Assembly (NCBI GenBank): GCA_020427005.1
Contig: JAGQOY010000058.1
Span: 1-35,809, forward strand
From: Planctomycetales bacterium
GTDB taxonomy: Bacteria > Planctomycetota > Planctomycetia > Pirellulales > Pirellulaceae
Reading direction: 5' to 3'
DNA length: 35,809 nucleotides
Shown: piece by piece, positions 8,076 to 17,898 of the stretch
Position numbering within the stretch: the stretch's first letter is position 1
Layout of the letters: each line of letters begins with the position of its first letter
Notes under the pieces: generated by a model
What the model saw: only the letters and a program-made list of their open reading frames with translations
Told to the model about the DNA's origin: nothing
Databases searched by the model: none
Position numbers and translations under genes: made by a program

Positions 8076-8753
8076 TTACAAGGGCACTTCAGCCCCTCGA
8101 TAGACAAACATAGCGGTAGCAATGGCAATGGCTAGCATTACAATGCCGACCAAAGAATACAACTTCACAGATTGTTTACCGGTCAACGGTTTGGCAGATC
8201 CGCCTACCTGGATGGACTCGGGAATTTCGGGTCTCCCCTGCCGCAGCTGTAGGCTGCGTGCAGTTGCGTGGCACCAAGCCTCGATCGAATCAGGCAAACG
8301 ATAAGCGGCAATGAGGTTCGCGCGATAGCTGGCGTCGGGGTCGGCGTAAAATCCACGGAATCCGAGTACGACTGCCACGTAATAAACTTCTAATGCGTTC
8401 TTGCTGCCTAGATTGGCAGATTCTTGGGCCCGCTGAAAAAAGGCCTGATGCGCGTCCCGACGACCAAAGTACTTCTTTTCCAAACAGTTATCTTTCCACC
8501 AGCTTTTGCCGTCCCAAGGTGCATCGATGAGCTGTGCGTCAATCCAGGCACACAGAGCATATTTGGCAAATTGCCAATCGGGCGTACTACCCAGTCTAAT
8601 TTCCGCATCATCTATTCGTCTTAGCAAAGTTGCACGCTCATCCGCGGCAACCAGTCGGTCGCTTCGCTCAATTCGTTCAATAAACTTGAGCGTGGCCTCA
8701 AAAATGGGATCAATTGCTTTTGCGAATTCAGGACTCACTGACGCCTCAACCAA
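8076..8753 (-). CDS. tssL: T6SS membrane protein TssL (DotU/IcmH family)
   Basis: TssL is the cytoplasmic hook of the T6SS membrane complex and contacts TssK and TssM. The 225-residue protein has the family hallmark CAWIDAQLIDAPWDGKSWW (about 68-86) followed by LEKKYFGRRDAHQAFF, then the second helical half with GFRGFY, and a single C-terminal membrane segment at about 198-218. This arrangement is standard, and there is no peptidoglycan-binding extension. The start used is TTG at 8753, 12 bases after the tssK stop, with a weak AGG upstream; a GTG at 8738 is an alternative. It is co-transcribed with tssK and the TssM-like gene. Confidence 0.93.
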   Translation of the reverse strand: MVEASVSPEFAKAIDPIFEATLKFIERIERSDRLVAADERATLLRRIDDAEIRLGSTPDWQFAKYALCAWIDAQLIDAPWDGKSWWKDNCLEKKYFGRRDAHQAFFQRAQESANLGSKNALEVYYVAVVLGFRGFYADPDASYRANLIAAYRLPDSIEAWCHATARSLQLRQGRPEIPESIQVGGSAKPLTGKQSVKLYSLVGIVMLAIAIATAMFVYRGAEVPL

Positions 8754-8765
8754 GAAACCTAGAAG

Positions 8766-10187
8766 TTATACCCGCTTGCGAACTGCAAAAACCGCAAACT
8801 CCAGCCCATATGTTTGACCATCGATGGCCAAACGCAGCCGGCGCGTGCCCTCAAGTGAGTCGAGGTTAGCTATCTGCTCAGACCTAACCCGCATCGCCAA
8901 GGATTGGGTAGCCTGTACATGTTGCCATGCATCACCCTCGCGCTTGATCTCCAAAAACACCCAATTTCCCCGGCTTGGCAATGCGCGGGGAATTTGAGCC
9001 ACAGGCCGCAACTTGACTCCAGGCTGCTGCACCGTCATATAGTGTTCAACCTTATCCGAGCTTCCCAACTTCCAATCAATTGTGTTTTTGAGCAAATATA
9101 GCAGGGCGTCTCGACTGATATTTACCGGATCGACTCCAAAATACCAATCCCATTCCAGGCCAAACCATTCTGGTTCAAGTTGAACAACCATGCCTCGCCC
9201 TGAACCAACGAAGTATCGTTGTTCGTATTCGTCTTCTTTTACCGAAAAGATCAATTTGCGGATCTTATCGAGAGTCCATTTGAAAATCCTGGCCAAGTCC
9301 TCGTGGTCGTACGGGGGCACATCATTTACTACCAAGTCTCGCCCAAATATAGCGACCTTACCGACGATCCGACACAAACTAGTGTAGGCAACTAGCGGGT
9401 GCACGCCTGGTGCAAATGCCAAACAAGACAACTCTCCTGAGGCTTCATTCAAGGCATGTAGCAACAGAATCTTCTCTAAATCACCTTGCGATTGGCTCGA
9501 TAAAGTAATGTTCTTGGTCTGTATGATGTCACAGAGGGATTGAATGCGACTGCCGATTACATCGTAAATGGCTCGTACCACACCTGCCAAATCCGGCCAT
9601 GCCTGAATTGTTAAACTGGGTGGAAAGTAATCTGAGTCGATAAGATACTGTCCGTCCATTGTCTGCGAGGGTACCAGCCGAGCAATTGGCAGAATGTCGT
9701 AGCCGGCCATTTCCTCATGAGAAAATAGAATTCGATAATTTGGCAGGCGCACAAAGATCTCTTGACGATTACCTCCAAGGGTCTCATCGTCAATCGATCT
9801 GGAGAATTCTCGATAGCGAAACAAGCCTCCGGTGTCTTGGGTAACATTTGGTTGACCATCCTGGAGTATGGGCAACGCTAAGTAGGCAGTCACGGGCTGT
9901 TTACCCAATTTCGGGTCAAGTCGTTTTTTCAAATCGACGCGTTCGACGTGATTCTCTTCTTGGCACAGGATAGTGCCGTCCTGCCAACGCGCCCGCAGAC
10001 CCGAAAGTTCCAAGCACCCATTGGCTAAAGCTTCCGACGAAATAACTACCCTCTGAAGCCCATAAGAAAAGGGTGTGCAAAAATCTATGTTGTGAGATAA
10101 CCGTTCTGCCCAATATCGTTCTGCAGCTTGAAAGTGCTGCGGTCGCAGAAACATGCCTTCTGACCAGTTGACAGCAGGATTCCGCAT
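8766..10187 (-). CDS. tssK: T6SS baseplate protein TssK
   Basis: TssK trimers connect the phage-like baseplate to TssL and TssM. The 473-residue length is normal. The N-terminus NPAVNWSEGMFLRPQHFQAAE is the family signature (W-x-E-G-M-x-L-x-P-Q-H-F). The middle holds LPILQDGQPNV and the FALL-like shoulder strands, and the end (VFLEIKREGDAWQHV onward) is the conserved receptor-like head. It is the first gene of the minus-strand T6SS operon, starts with ATG at 10187 and is followed closely by tssL. The 350-base region upstream separates it from a divergent giant gene and must hold its promoter. Confidence 0.96.
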   Translation of the reverse strand: MRNPAVNWSEGMFLRPQHFQAAERYWAERLSHNIDFCTPFSYGLQRVVISSEALANGCLELSGLRARWQDGTILCQEENHVERVDLKKRLDPKLGKQPVTAYLALPILQDGQPNVTQDTGGLFRYREFSRSIDDETLGGNRQEIFVRLPNYRILFSHEEMAGYDILPIARLVPSQTMDGQYLIDSDYFPPSLTIQAWPDLAGVVRAIYDVIGSRIQSLCDIIQTKNITLSSQSQGDLEKILLLHALNEASGELSCLAFAPGVHPLVAYTSLCRIVGKVAIFGRDLVVNDVPPYDHEDLARIFKWTLDKIRKLIFSVKEDEYEQRYFVGSGRGMVVQLEPEWFGLEWDWYFGVDPVNISRDALLYLLKNTIDWKLGSSDKVEHYMTVQQPGVKLRPVAQIPRALPSRGNWVFLEIKREGDAWQHVQATQSLAMRVRSEQIANLDSLEGTRRLRLAIDGQTYGLEFAVFAVRKRV

Positions 10188-10537
10188 CTCAAATTGCCTT
10201 CCAGGCTCGTGCCAAAGAACGACCGCAATGTCCCAGCCCCTTGCTCCATCAGCGACAATTGGGCAGGAACACCAATCGCAGGTCCCCAGTAGAAAACGCG
10301 TCGCAAAGATGGCTTATAATAGCAATCGCGGCAAGATCCAACAACTTATGGTAGGGAGCCAGCCAAAGAATAAACTAACCGGTATTGCGATCACTCCGTG
10401 AGCGATCTAGAACAACAGTGCCGAGCAACCGGGTGCCGCCGCGAAGGGGTAATTTCGCATGGGATGCCTGGAACTCTGCTTGTGATCCACCTTAGGAAAC
10501 TCAACACTTCATCTGCTTGGCAAGGAAACTCAACAGT
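10188..10537. other. Divergent intergenic region between tssK and the giant caspase-like gene
   Basis: No convincing gene lies here. It should carry two outward promoters. A perfect TATAAT is present on the plus strand at 10315-10320, but there is no recognisable -35 box 16-18 bases upstream, so I do not call a promoter. AAGGA at about 10522-10526 probably serves the ATG at 10538. Confidence 0.6.
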
Positions 10538-13500
10538 ATGAGTCAGAGTGTGGCAACTTCTCAACGAAACTGGATGGAGGAGGACGAGACCAAATCATCC
10601 CGATGGTTTTCCATTTTGCTGCTCTTGCTAATAATGGCGGTGGGAACAGGATTACTTATTCGCTATTTGCTGCCAAAACATCGGGCAAGAATCTTCGGAT
10701 TATCTATCTGCATACCAGATTATCAAGAGCAAATAGTACTGCCCCCAATCTACCCGCGCTGGCCAACAGAGGAGTTTACCTCGCAACTTGAGGGCAGTGG
10801 TTTTGAGCCCTGGGAATGGCTAGAAACCATGCTGCCAGATAGCCGGACCCGATTTGACCAAGGCCTCGAAGCTTTCACGACTCAGGTGCATCGGAATGCA
10901 ATCGGAACCCGTGATTCATTGATCGTTTATATCCGCGGGCATGTTCTGGTCGAGGCAAACAAGGGTTACCTGTTAGTCGGAGATTTTGACCAGAACGAAA
11001 TGTTGCGGTCTGAAAGTGTGGCAAAAATTCCGTTGCAAGAATTGTTTGCCAAGCTGGCAAATGTCCGTGCCGGCAATGTAATTGTACTGGCAGATGTATG
11101 CGATCTAAGTTCTGCACCGCAGTTTGGAGTAATGGTTAACAACATCGCGGATTCAATTCAGTCAGCACTGAATCAGGTTCAAGTTGTTGTTGGACAACCC
11201 AAGTTATGGGTCATTGCTGCTGCCGACGATTTACAGGAGGCCCACGTTTCTAGCGTAAAGAAAGCAACCTTGTTGCAAAGCGCTTGCGAGTATGCCACCA
11301 ACACCATGCATGCTAGAGGTACAGATTTTCTTAGCCTGGCTGATTTCTACGAGGCCGTTCTACGATATTGCGATCATGTAACTGCCGGGGAACAAACGCC
11401 CGTGCTGTTTCATCAGGGGGTATCGGAACAAATTCTAGGAAAGAGCGAGCAAGCAAGTTTGGCGTGGAGCTTAGCCACCAATGTGCCCATGTTGAGTTTG
11501 GGTCCGCCATCTCGCTTGGGAAACAAAACGGAACCTGATCTGAAAGACTCTGAAACGGATGGCAACGCTACCGTCAAGGAGAAAACCGCTGCAACCAACC
11601 GCGCCCCAATGGCTGCTCCGGGCACGCCTTCTACCGAGAGTGACCCAAAATCTAGTTTGCCACCAGCAGAAGTAGCCTTTGACAAACTACCTTATCGCTT
11701 GCGCTTTTGGGCGGAAAGGGAACAGATGTTGAGGCGGCAGCGGTCTCAAGGATGGTCGCCGGTGGATTTTGCCGTTGCACAACTACATGAACTTGAATCT
11801 CAAGCCATGCGATTGGAACGTGCAGCAATCTTTGGGGCTCCTAACGAAGCCGAATTTCGACTTCTGTATGACGCATTAGAACGTCTGAAAGAGCCCACGA
11901 GGTTGCCTTCGGAGTTAATTCCATGGAATAACCTCGATTGTCTGCCAGAACCAGAACAAGCTCGGTGGGCGGATGTGCGCCAGCAATATCGTGCATATTT
12001 TGATGCAATGCAAAACCTGACAGCCTGGCACCTCGCCTACTGGCACCTTGGGTGGTGGCGGAATGCCGACAGTCCCCGAGTTGTTAGCCAGTTGGTCGAT
12101 TCTTCACGAGCATTGAGCTCTGTAATTGCCAGGTTACCGCAAGATTCCAATGCTGTAATGTTTGATCATGAGCTGCTCCAAGCGGATCGCAATTCGATAC
12201 GTCGGGCAGATGATCAAATGGACCTATTGGCGGTACAGCTACACGAACAAGCACAGCTAAAGATTCGTGAACTGGAAGACGACACCGAAAAACTTACTTG
12301 GAATCATGAATCGGAAATCCAGACGCTCCTGCTAGAATCTCAACTCGCGTTTGAAGATCGTCTACGTCTATCCGAGGCGTACGAGAAGTTTGTTGTCAGT
12401 GAGAGATTTCAAGATCCAACTCCTAGCGGTGGATTCTTGTCCAACTCCACTGCAGAACTAAGCAGTTTGATCCGGCCTGCAGAGGTTCGGCTTCAGGGGC
12501 TAGCGGGTTGGTGCTCGGCCTTGCGGTCCGCTTTATCCCTCGGTTCTGTGACCCCACTACCCGCACTGGACGGACAGCAATCAGCTGAAGAGCTAAATCT
12601 TTGGGGTAAACAACTATTTGAGAAGACAGCGGACTGGAATCAGCAGATAGACAGTACGGTAAGTCTAGCCGTTGGTTGGAATCAAACCAGTTTGTCCGGG
12701 TTGGGTATTCATTCTAATTGGAGCCAGAGTTTTCAAATGGCCCTATTACGGCCAGTCAGCCAGGACAGCTCTATTCACTTCCAGTTGTCGACAGCTTCCA
12801 ATGAATTGACGATAACGGCCGACCGCGGCACGGCAACGAGCTTACCGATTTTGGTAAAGCGACGAAACGGCATTCCTATCACTAGATGCTGGCTTCGGTT
12901 GGATAACGCGGCCGGTATAAAACAACCGAATATCGCAAATTACATTTCGATCTACGATTACGATGCCAGTCTTCCCCTGGAAATGGGAAAAGCTAGTGAG
13001 GTTGCCATACTAGAAAATGGTCGCTTGGACCTTATGTGGCTGTTGAAGGTTGCTCCCGACACGTTACCGCCGGAGGGTTTCCGTGTCGAATTGAAGCTCG
13101 CTGAACTCGAGCCACAGGTGAATGAAGCAAAGGCCATTTCTATACATGTGATGCCGCCAAAACCAAACTTTGAATTATCGGCAAATTGTGTCAATGGCAC
13201 CACTCGCACTCCACTTGACCAAGTTTTTCTCAAAGCTGGTGATAGGGTCGTTGCCACGATACTTGATTCCATGCGCGTCCCAGCGCTTGGTCACCAAGCC
13301 AAGAGCCGGTATGAATTCTTTCTGACAAATCAGGCTCCAGAGGCAAAGACAGCTGTAGCCAAAGTCTATGCTGTGATGCCCCCCACCGGCGTATTGGTTG
13401 GTAATGGAACAATTAGCTATGCAGCCGCAGCTGCAACTCTTCATGCGTGGAATAGTGATAGCTTGCCCCCTCCGGTATTACAACTAGGCGCTGTGCAGCT

Positions 13501-15166
13501 GGCGCCCGGAGAGAAAAAATCAATCGCGTTTCAACTTGCGCCGAATCAACAACCGCCACTCCAGGTTGGAGAATTTGGATTGTTTTGCGTCATTGAAGAA
13601 GTTTTGTCTGCTGCGGAAGGAGCTAGTCCACCGCGAGACCCTAACCCCAGTTTTCAGTGGATAAACTGCAGACCGGAAATTGGCCGAGAGCTGGTCGACG
13701 TCAGGTACTCGGTCGAGGATCGCCAATTCCAAGTGGCAGGAAAGCAAGTGTCTTGGAATGAATACCAGATTAAAGAAATGCCCATAGAAACGAGTGTAAC
13801 CTTTGGAAACGGCCAACCTGTGCCGTTTCAAAACAAGCCACTGATTCTCAGCCTCGACCAGTTGTCACAAAAAATCGAATTCGGTCTTCGCCAATTACCC
13901 GACACGGATGCTAATCGGCAGTTGGTTGCCCACTTCACCATTGGGCAATATCCTCGTGCACAACGGATGGCGGTAAGTAGTTCTGGAGGCTTCTTGAATG
14001 CAGCAAGCCAAGCATTTGGTTGGATTGATGCCGAACAATCTTTGACCCTCCTAGATGCCGATGGTAAATCGGTACCGGTTGAGCGACGGATGGATGCGGG
14101 GCAAACGGTTTGGATTGTTCCCAATCGGTTGGGTGTCGACGGTGTCAGCGACGGTCAAAAGGCCAGTCTCGCAAAAATTGCTGGTAAGCTGCGGTTAGAC
14201 CTGCCAGATATTGCTGAAGCCAAGACCAACCGTGGAATACTATCTCTGGCTGATATACCGTTGGCAGAATGGGCTCTTGACCGAAAATTCTCGCCGCATT
14301 TCGTACCCGAAGGAAATCAACTTGTATTCAGCGCGGCCGTCACGGATTTGAGTTTCAACCAAGATATCGCAGATCTGGGCAATAATCTGACGGGTCAGAC
14401 CAAACTGTCCCTGTCTGTCTCTGGTGACACTAATAGCTTAGATGAAGTGTCCCTACTTTTCGATAAGCAGCCACCCGGTAAGGGCCGTGTCGAAATAGAT
14501 GGTCCAGATGGTTCAAGGCTCTACTTGGGTCAAGCTGTCGAAATAAGTATCACTTTGACAGATGCCGAAGCAGGTATCCAGTCAGTATATTTCGCAATCG
14601 ATTCTGGAAGCAACGGTGACAGGACCTACGATTCTCAGGACTGGTTGCACAAAGAAGGCAAGCCTTTGCCTGGCAATACGACTGGCGGACCTCAAACTTG
14701 GGGCACTATGTTGGAAGCTGCCGAAGTGGAGAGTCTCAGACTGCCAATCCGCTCCGGCACAAGTATGCATGTTGTATGTCGAGCGGTTGATCGTGCAGGA
14801 AATTTCAGTGACGACCATCGTTATGCAACATTTACTTGGATGGGTACCGAGCGTCCGGTTGTAGTTCCGAAGGAAACCAAAGAGCCAAAAACGGTTGAGC
14901 CACCTCCGACAACGTACATCGTAAACATTGGCATTAGCGTTGTCGGACAATCCCGGATTGATCCTAGCCGAGTCCAAATCTCAGGCATGGAAGCCAAGTT
15001 TATTGGCGGAAACAAATGGATCTGCACAGATGTGAAAGCAGGACGATATGACGTCACTGCTTCCTATACGGATGATCGCGGAAAAGAATATGAAGGGAAA
15101 GCTTCCGTTGGTGTACCTTTAGGAGGTGGAGGTCATCCAAACATCATTCTGCGCGAGAATAAATAA
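10538..15166 (+). CDS. Giant single-pass protein with caspase-like domain and C-terminal Ig-like region
   Basis: The protein has about 1542 residues from the ATG at 10538; the frame is open from a TTG at 10517, but the ATG is better placed after AAGGA. A single membrane segment lies at about 22-44 (FSILLLLLIMAVGTGLLIRYL), so most of the protein would be outside the cytoplasm. Directly after it (about 55-285) is a caspase-like (peptidase C14-type) fold: DSLIVYIRGHV with His135, GNVIVLADVCD with Cys188, then WVIAAADD and SLADFYEAVLRY. His and Cys sit where the C14 catalytic pair is expected. A Glu/Leu-rich helical region follows (about 375-620), then beta-rich segments. An Ig-like fold near the end (about 1320-1445) contains CRAVDRAGNFSDD. 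Next to tssK but divergent. It resembles the 1685-residue protein at 19470-24527. Whether it is an active protease is not known. Confidence 0.85.
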   Translation: MSQSVATSQRNWMEEDETKSSRWFSILLLLLIMAVGTGLLIRYLLPKHRARIFGLSICIPDYQEQIVLPPIYPRWPTEEFTSQLEGSGFEPWEWLETMLPDSRTRFDQGLEAFTTQVHRNAIGTRDSLIVYIRGHVLVEANKGYLLVGDFDQNEMLRSESVAKIPLQELFAKLANVRAGNVIVLADVCDLSSAPQFGVMVNNIADSIQSALNQVQVVVGQPKLWVIAAADDLQEAHVSSVKKATLLQSACEYATNTMHARGTDFLSLADFYEAVLRYCDHVTAGEQTPVLFHQGVSEQILGKSEQASLAWSLATNVPMLSLGPPSRLGNKTEPDLKDSETDGNATVKEKTAATNRAPMAAPGTPSTESDPKSSLPPAEVAFDKLPYRLRFWAEREQMLRRQRSQGWSPVDFAVAQLHELESQAMRLERAAIFGAPNEAEFRLLYDALERLKEPTRLPSELIPWNNLDCLPEPEQARWADVRQQYRAYFDAMQNLTAWHLAYWHLGWWRNADSPRVVSQLVDSSRALSSVIARLPQDSNAVMFDHELLQADRNSIRRADDQMDLLAVQLHEQAQLKIRELEDDTEKLTWNHESEIQTLLLESQLAFEDRLRLSEAYEKFVVSERFQDPTPSGGFLSNSTAELSSLIRPAEVRLQGLAGWCSALRSALSLGSVTPLPALDGQQSAEELNLWGKQLFEKTADWNQQIDSTVSLAVGWNQTSLSGLGIHSNWSQSFQMALLRPVSQDSSIHFQLSTASNELTITADRGTATSLPILVKRRNGIPITRCWLRLDNAAGIKQPNIANYISIYDYDASLPLEMGKASEVAILENGRLDLMWLLKVAPDTLPPEGFRVELKLAELEPQVNEAKAISIHVMPPKPNFELSANCVNGTTRTPLDQVFLKAGDRVVATILDSMRVPALGHQAKSRYEFFLTNQAPEAKTAVAKVYAVMPPTGVLVGNGTISYAAAAATLHAWNSDSLPPPVLQLGAVQLAPGEKKSIAFQLAPNQQPPLQVGEFGLFCVIEEVLSAAEGASPPRDPNPSFQWINCRPEIGRELVDVRYSVEDRQFQVAGKQVSWNEYQIKEMPIETSVTFGNGQPVPFQNKPLILSLDQLSQKIEFGLRQLPDTDANRQLVAHFTIGQYPRAQRMAVSSSGGFLNAASQAFGWIDAEQSLTLLDADGKSVPVERRMDAGQTVWIVPNRLGVDGVSDGQKASLAKIAGKLRLDLPDIAEAKTNRGILSLADIPLAEWALDRKFSPHFVPEGNQLVFSAAVTDLSFNQDIADLGNNLTGQTKLSLSVSGDTNSLDEVSLLFDKQPPGKGRVEIDGPDGSRLYLGQAVEISITLTDAEAGIQSVYFAIDSGSNGDRTYDSQDWLHKEGKPLPGNTTGGPQTWGTMLEAAEVESLRLPIRSGTSMHVVCRAVDRAGNFSDDHRYATFTWMGTERPVVVPKETKEPKTVEPPPTTYIVNIGISVVGQSRIDPSRVQISGMEAKFIGGNKWICTDVKAGRYDVTASYTDDRGKEYEGKASVGVPLGGGGHPNIILRENK

Positions 15167-15198
15167 TTCCTGTTTCAATTCACTTAAGAGTTGAACGC

Positions 15199-16509
15199 TC
15201 AATTCTTGGTCAAAACCCAACTCATGAGTCGTGCTATCGACGGAGCCTGACCTTGAGACAGAATGCCTATTCGAAAAACTTTGCCTGCTGCCCATACACA
15301 ACCCAGGGCAAATAGAATCGTCAATACGGTACCCAGTACGATTTCCCATACGGCTGGTCCGGGGGGAATCGCGATTCTTAAGAACATGATCATGGGGGTA
15401 GCTGGCGGAAAAAGTGATACCGCTTTTGCAAACGTGCTTGTGGGAGAATTTAGGATCGGCCCCATGCACATCATTGGAATGATCACAATTAGCATGATGG
15501 GCGTCATAAGACTCTGTGCATCGCGAATCTCGGAACAAGCGGCACCAATGGCCGAGAATATGGAGCCAAAAATGATCAGTGCGATCACCAAATAGAACAC
15601 GAACCATAAATAGATGGTTACGGGAATCTTGTCGGTCACTTCGAAGTAATTCGCCAATCCGTAGGCCGCTCCAAGATAAATGGCAGACAACGTTAGTCCC
15701 ACCCACAGGGCCCCTAGCAATTTGCCTAGCATTAGCTGGGTAGGTGAAATTGAGGAAACTAGGAACTCCGAAATCTTTTGCATTTTCTCCTCAAGCACAT
15801 TATTTAACATGCTAGGAGCAACGGACATTATCATCATGAACATGAGCATCATGCCCGCAAATGGAACGCCGAACACCAACGCCTTGTTTTCCTCCTCGGC
15901 GTCCTTGATCACTCCGCCTGTACCAGTTTCCACTAAACCAAATCGCTTAAACGTTACCGGTCTTATCAGGTTGCGAACTTGCTCGCCAGTTAGGCCCGAT
16001 TCCTTGGTACGGCTACTTAGTACAAGCTCAGTAACGGTGTTCGATAACCAATTCGGTAATGCATCGTAGCTTGGTGTTTCCGTATGGTATCGAATTTTTC
16101 CATTAGACTTTGGATCAAATACTCCATCTTCGATAATTGCATATGCAAACAGGTCATGAGCCTTGACACGTTCTGACAGAACGACCTCGATTGGTTCTTG
16201 TTGTGCAAGGTGCGGATCGATGACGACGTGAAATTCAGCCCGCACTTGTTTACGTCCCTCTCCCTCCCCCTCATAGATTCCATGCTGATTGTAATTTTCA
16301 GCAGCAGTCTGAATGGACTCTTGTAGCTTGCCTGTATAGTCAATTACGGCAATTTTGCGCGGGCTCAAATCCACTTGGTCCTTTGTTAGATATTGAACCA
16401 GGATCGCCCCTCCCATAAAGACGGGCATCATGATTACGCCAACCAAAAATGCTTTGCTGGTAACAGCTACTAGGTATTCTGCCTTGGCTACCGTTAGAAC
16501 TTTATTCAC
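15199..16509 (-). CDS. ABC-2 type transporter permease (NatB-like)
   Basis: This 436-residue protein has the ABC-2 permease layout: one membrane segment near the N-terminus (about 20-42, KAFLVGVIMMPVFMGGAIL), a long extracytoplasmic domain (about 45-205), then five further segments (from about 215). The large loop after the first helix resembles NatB, the sodium or drug export permease family. It starts with GTG at 16509, whose bases overlap the stop of the ATPase gene (GTGA), so the two are translationally coupled. It ends 32 bases from the convergent giant gene. It has no obvious link to T6SS. Substrate unknown. Confidence 0.9.
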   Translation of the reverse strand: MNKVLTVAKAEYLVAVTSKAFLVGVIMMPVFMGGAILVQYLTKDQVDLSPRKIAVIDYTGKLQESIQTAAENYNQHGIYEGEGEGRKQVRAEFHVVIDPHLAQQEPIEVVLSERVKAHDLFAYAIIEDGVFDPKSNGKIRYHTETPSYDALPNWLSNTVTELVLSSRTKESGLTGEQVRNLIRPVTFKRFGLVETGTGGVIKDAEEENKALVFGVPFAGMMLMFMMIMSVAPSMLNNVLEEKMQKISEFLVSSISPTQLMLGKLLGALWVGLTLSAIYLGAAYGLANYFEVTDKIPVTIYLWFVFYLVIALIIFGSIFSAIGAACSEIRDAQSLMTPIMLIVIIPMMCMGPILNSPTSTFAKAVSLFPPATPMIMFLRIAIPPGPAVWEIVLGTVLTILFALGCVWAAGKVFRIGILSQGQAPSIARLMSWVLTKN

Positions 16510-17462
16510 GCGAGATCTCCTGAGGAGGCAGTGAGTTCGGAGACCATCTTTTTCCGTTGGGGACCATTCAATGATTCTCCGGCAATCCGGATGAAAATAT
16601 CATGCAATGACGGTTGAGATATTTCAAACAAATGAATTGCTCCATTAGCCAGAAGGACATGCAATAACTTCTGTGGGTCTCCATGGAACTGAATTTCCTG
16701 ATAACCTCCCAGGTCACTAGCGCGATGCACTTCAGGCAATTTCTCCAATACATGCCGCGGACCATCCCACCGCAAACGGATCGAATCCGCACCATACTGG
16801 GACTTGATCTCTGGAAGCGTTCCGTCCAATACCTTTTGCCCCTTATATATCATGAAAATGTAATCGCACATTTTTTCGGCCACAGATACGTCGTGCGTAG
16901 AAAAAATGACGGTAGTGCCGGAATTTCGGAGTTCCAGGACAGTGTTTCGAATGATCTCGGCATTGACCGGATCTAATCCGGAAAATGGTTCGTCCAGAAT
17001 AACGATTCGGGGGCGGGAGATAATGGAGGCGACAAATTGTACCTTTTGCGACATGCCCTTGGATAAAGTGTCTATCCGCTTGGCCGACCAGTTGCTGAGC
17101 TCGAATCGATCTAGCCAATAACGAATCTGTTGTTTTGCGTCGTCTCGTCGCATACCTTTGAGTGCCGCGTAGTACCCTAGCATACGACTAACAGAGAGTT
17201 TCTTGTACAGTCCTCGCTCTTCAGGTAGATAGCCCACCAAGTCATTCGCCGCCGCCGCGGCCGCGGCACCTAAGACGGTTATTCTTCCTGAGTCCGGATG
17301 AATAATTCGTAAGATCATGCGAATCGTAGTGGTTTTTCCGGAGCCGTTCGGGCCAATGAATCCATACAGAGAGCCGTCGGGAACCGTAAGTGACAAATTG
17401 TCAACTGCCACATGGGATCCATAGGATTTGCGAACCTCCTCGAGTTGAATAACTGGCTGCAA
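16506..17462 (-). CDS. ABC transporter ATP-binding protein (NatA-like)
   Basis: The 318-residue protein powers the exporter encoded just downstream. Walker A is GPNGSGKTTT (about 38-47), the signature motif is LSKGMSQKVQF in place of the usual LSGGQ, Walker B is RIVILDEPFSGLDP, and the switch histidine is in STHD. The C-terminal extension beyond residue 220 is typical of NatA/DrrA-type subunits. The start is TTG at 17462, justified by a strong GGAGGG five bases upstream and by the usual beginning PVIQLEEVRKSYG. It overlaps the permease gene by four bases. Likely a two-gene operon. Confidence 0.95.
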   Translation of the reverse strand: MQPVIQLEEVRKSYGSHVAVDNLSLTVPDGSLYGFIGPNGSGKTTTIRMILRIIHPDSGRITVLGAAAAAAANDLVGYLPEERGLYKKLSVSRMLGYYAALKGMRRDDAKQQIRYWLDRFELSNWSAKRIDTLSKGMSQKVQFVASIISRPRIVILDEPFSGLDPVNAEIIRNTVLELRNSGTTVIFSTHDVSVAEKMCDYIFMIYKGQKVLDGTLPEIKSQYGADSIRLRWDGPRHVLEKLPEVHRASDLGGYQEIQFHGDPQKLLHVLLANGAIHLFEISQPSLHDIFIRIAGESLNGPQRKKMVSELTASSGDLA

Positions 17463-17898
17463 ATTTTCCCTCCGCTTTGGCGAGCAAATACCCGATCAGG
17501 TAAGCCGGCCATGAAATTTTGTTGAGAAATACCTGTGAATAGACGTTGTCTTTCCGAGCCCTCACTTTAGCACTCCTAGGGCCACGAGAGAGGACATTCA
17601 GCAGGTAGGGCCTTCGATGGATCGGTTTTAGGCGCAAATTTTCCGTCTTATGCGAGCAATCGCCAAAAAAACACTCGCTACTTCCAATAGACCAGCGGGC
17701 CCAAAAGCCGACACTTACGGGCGAAGATTGGTGAAGATAGGTAAAATGTTTCGCCTGTCCGTGTATTTCGGAAGTGTTTAGACCGCGGCTCCGATACACC
17801 AATTATCAAGTGTCACCACCACGGACTAGGTGTGGCTCTGTCAAAGCTACGGTGCGAAAACGTCTATCGCCCGGCTGCGAACCGTAAGGGAATGTGAG
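17463..17898. other. Divergent intergenic region, no gene recognised
   Basis: It separates the ABC ATPase (minus) from the lipoprotein gene (plus). Open frames in it have no family features and I see no RNA gene. It presumably carries both promoters; no clear -10/-35 pair stands out. A GTG at 17830 could extend the lipoprotein frame, but that would bury the signal peptide. Confidence 0.5.
17468..17473 (-). promoter_or_regulatory. Ribosome binding site fixing a TTG start
   Basis: GGAGGG on the minus strand, 5 bases before TTG at 17462. There is no ATG in the right place, so this site decides the start of the ABC ATPase. Confidence 0.85.

Noticed and set aside
10315..10320. Perfect TATAAT as promoter of the giant gene
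   Set aside because: No -35 hexamer at 16-18 bases upstream and no extended -10; a chance match cannot be excluded.
15119..15706. 195-codon minus-strand frame across the end of the giant gene and the permease
   Set aside because: It overlaps two well-supported genes and its translation shows no membrane or domain pattern; a frame shadow.
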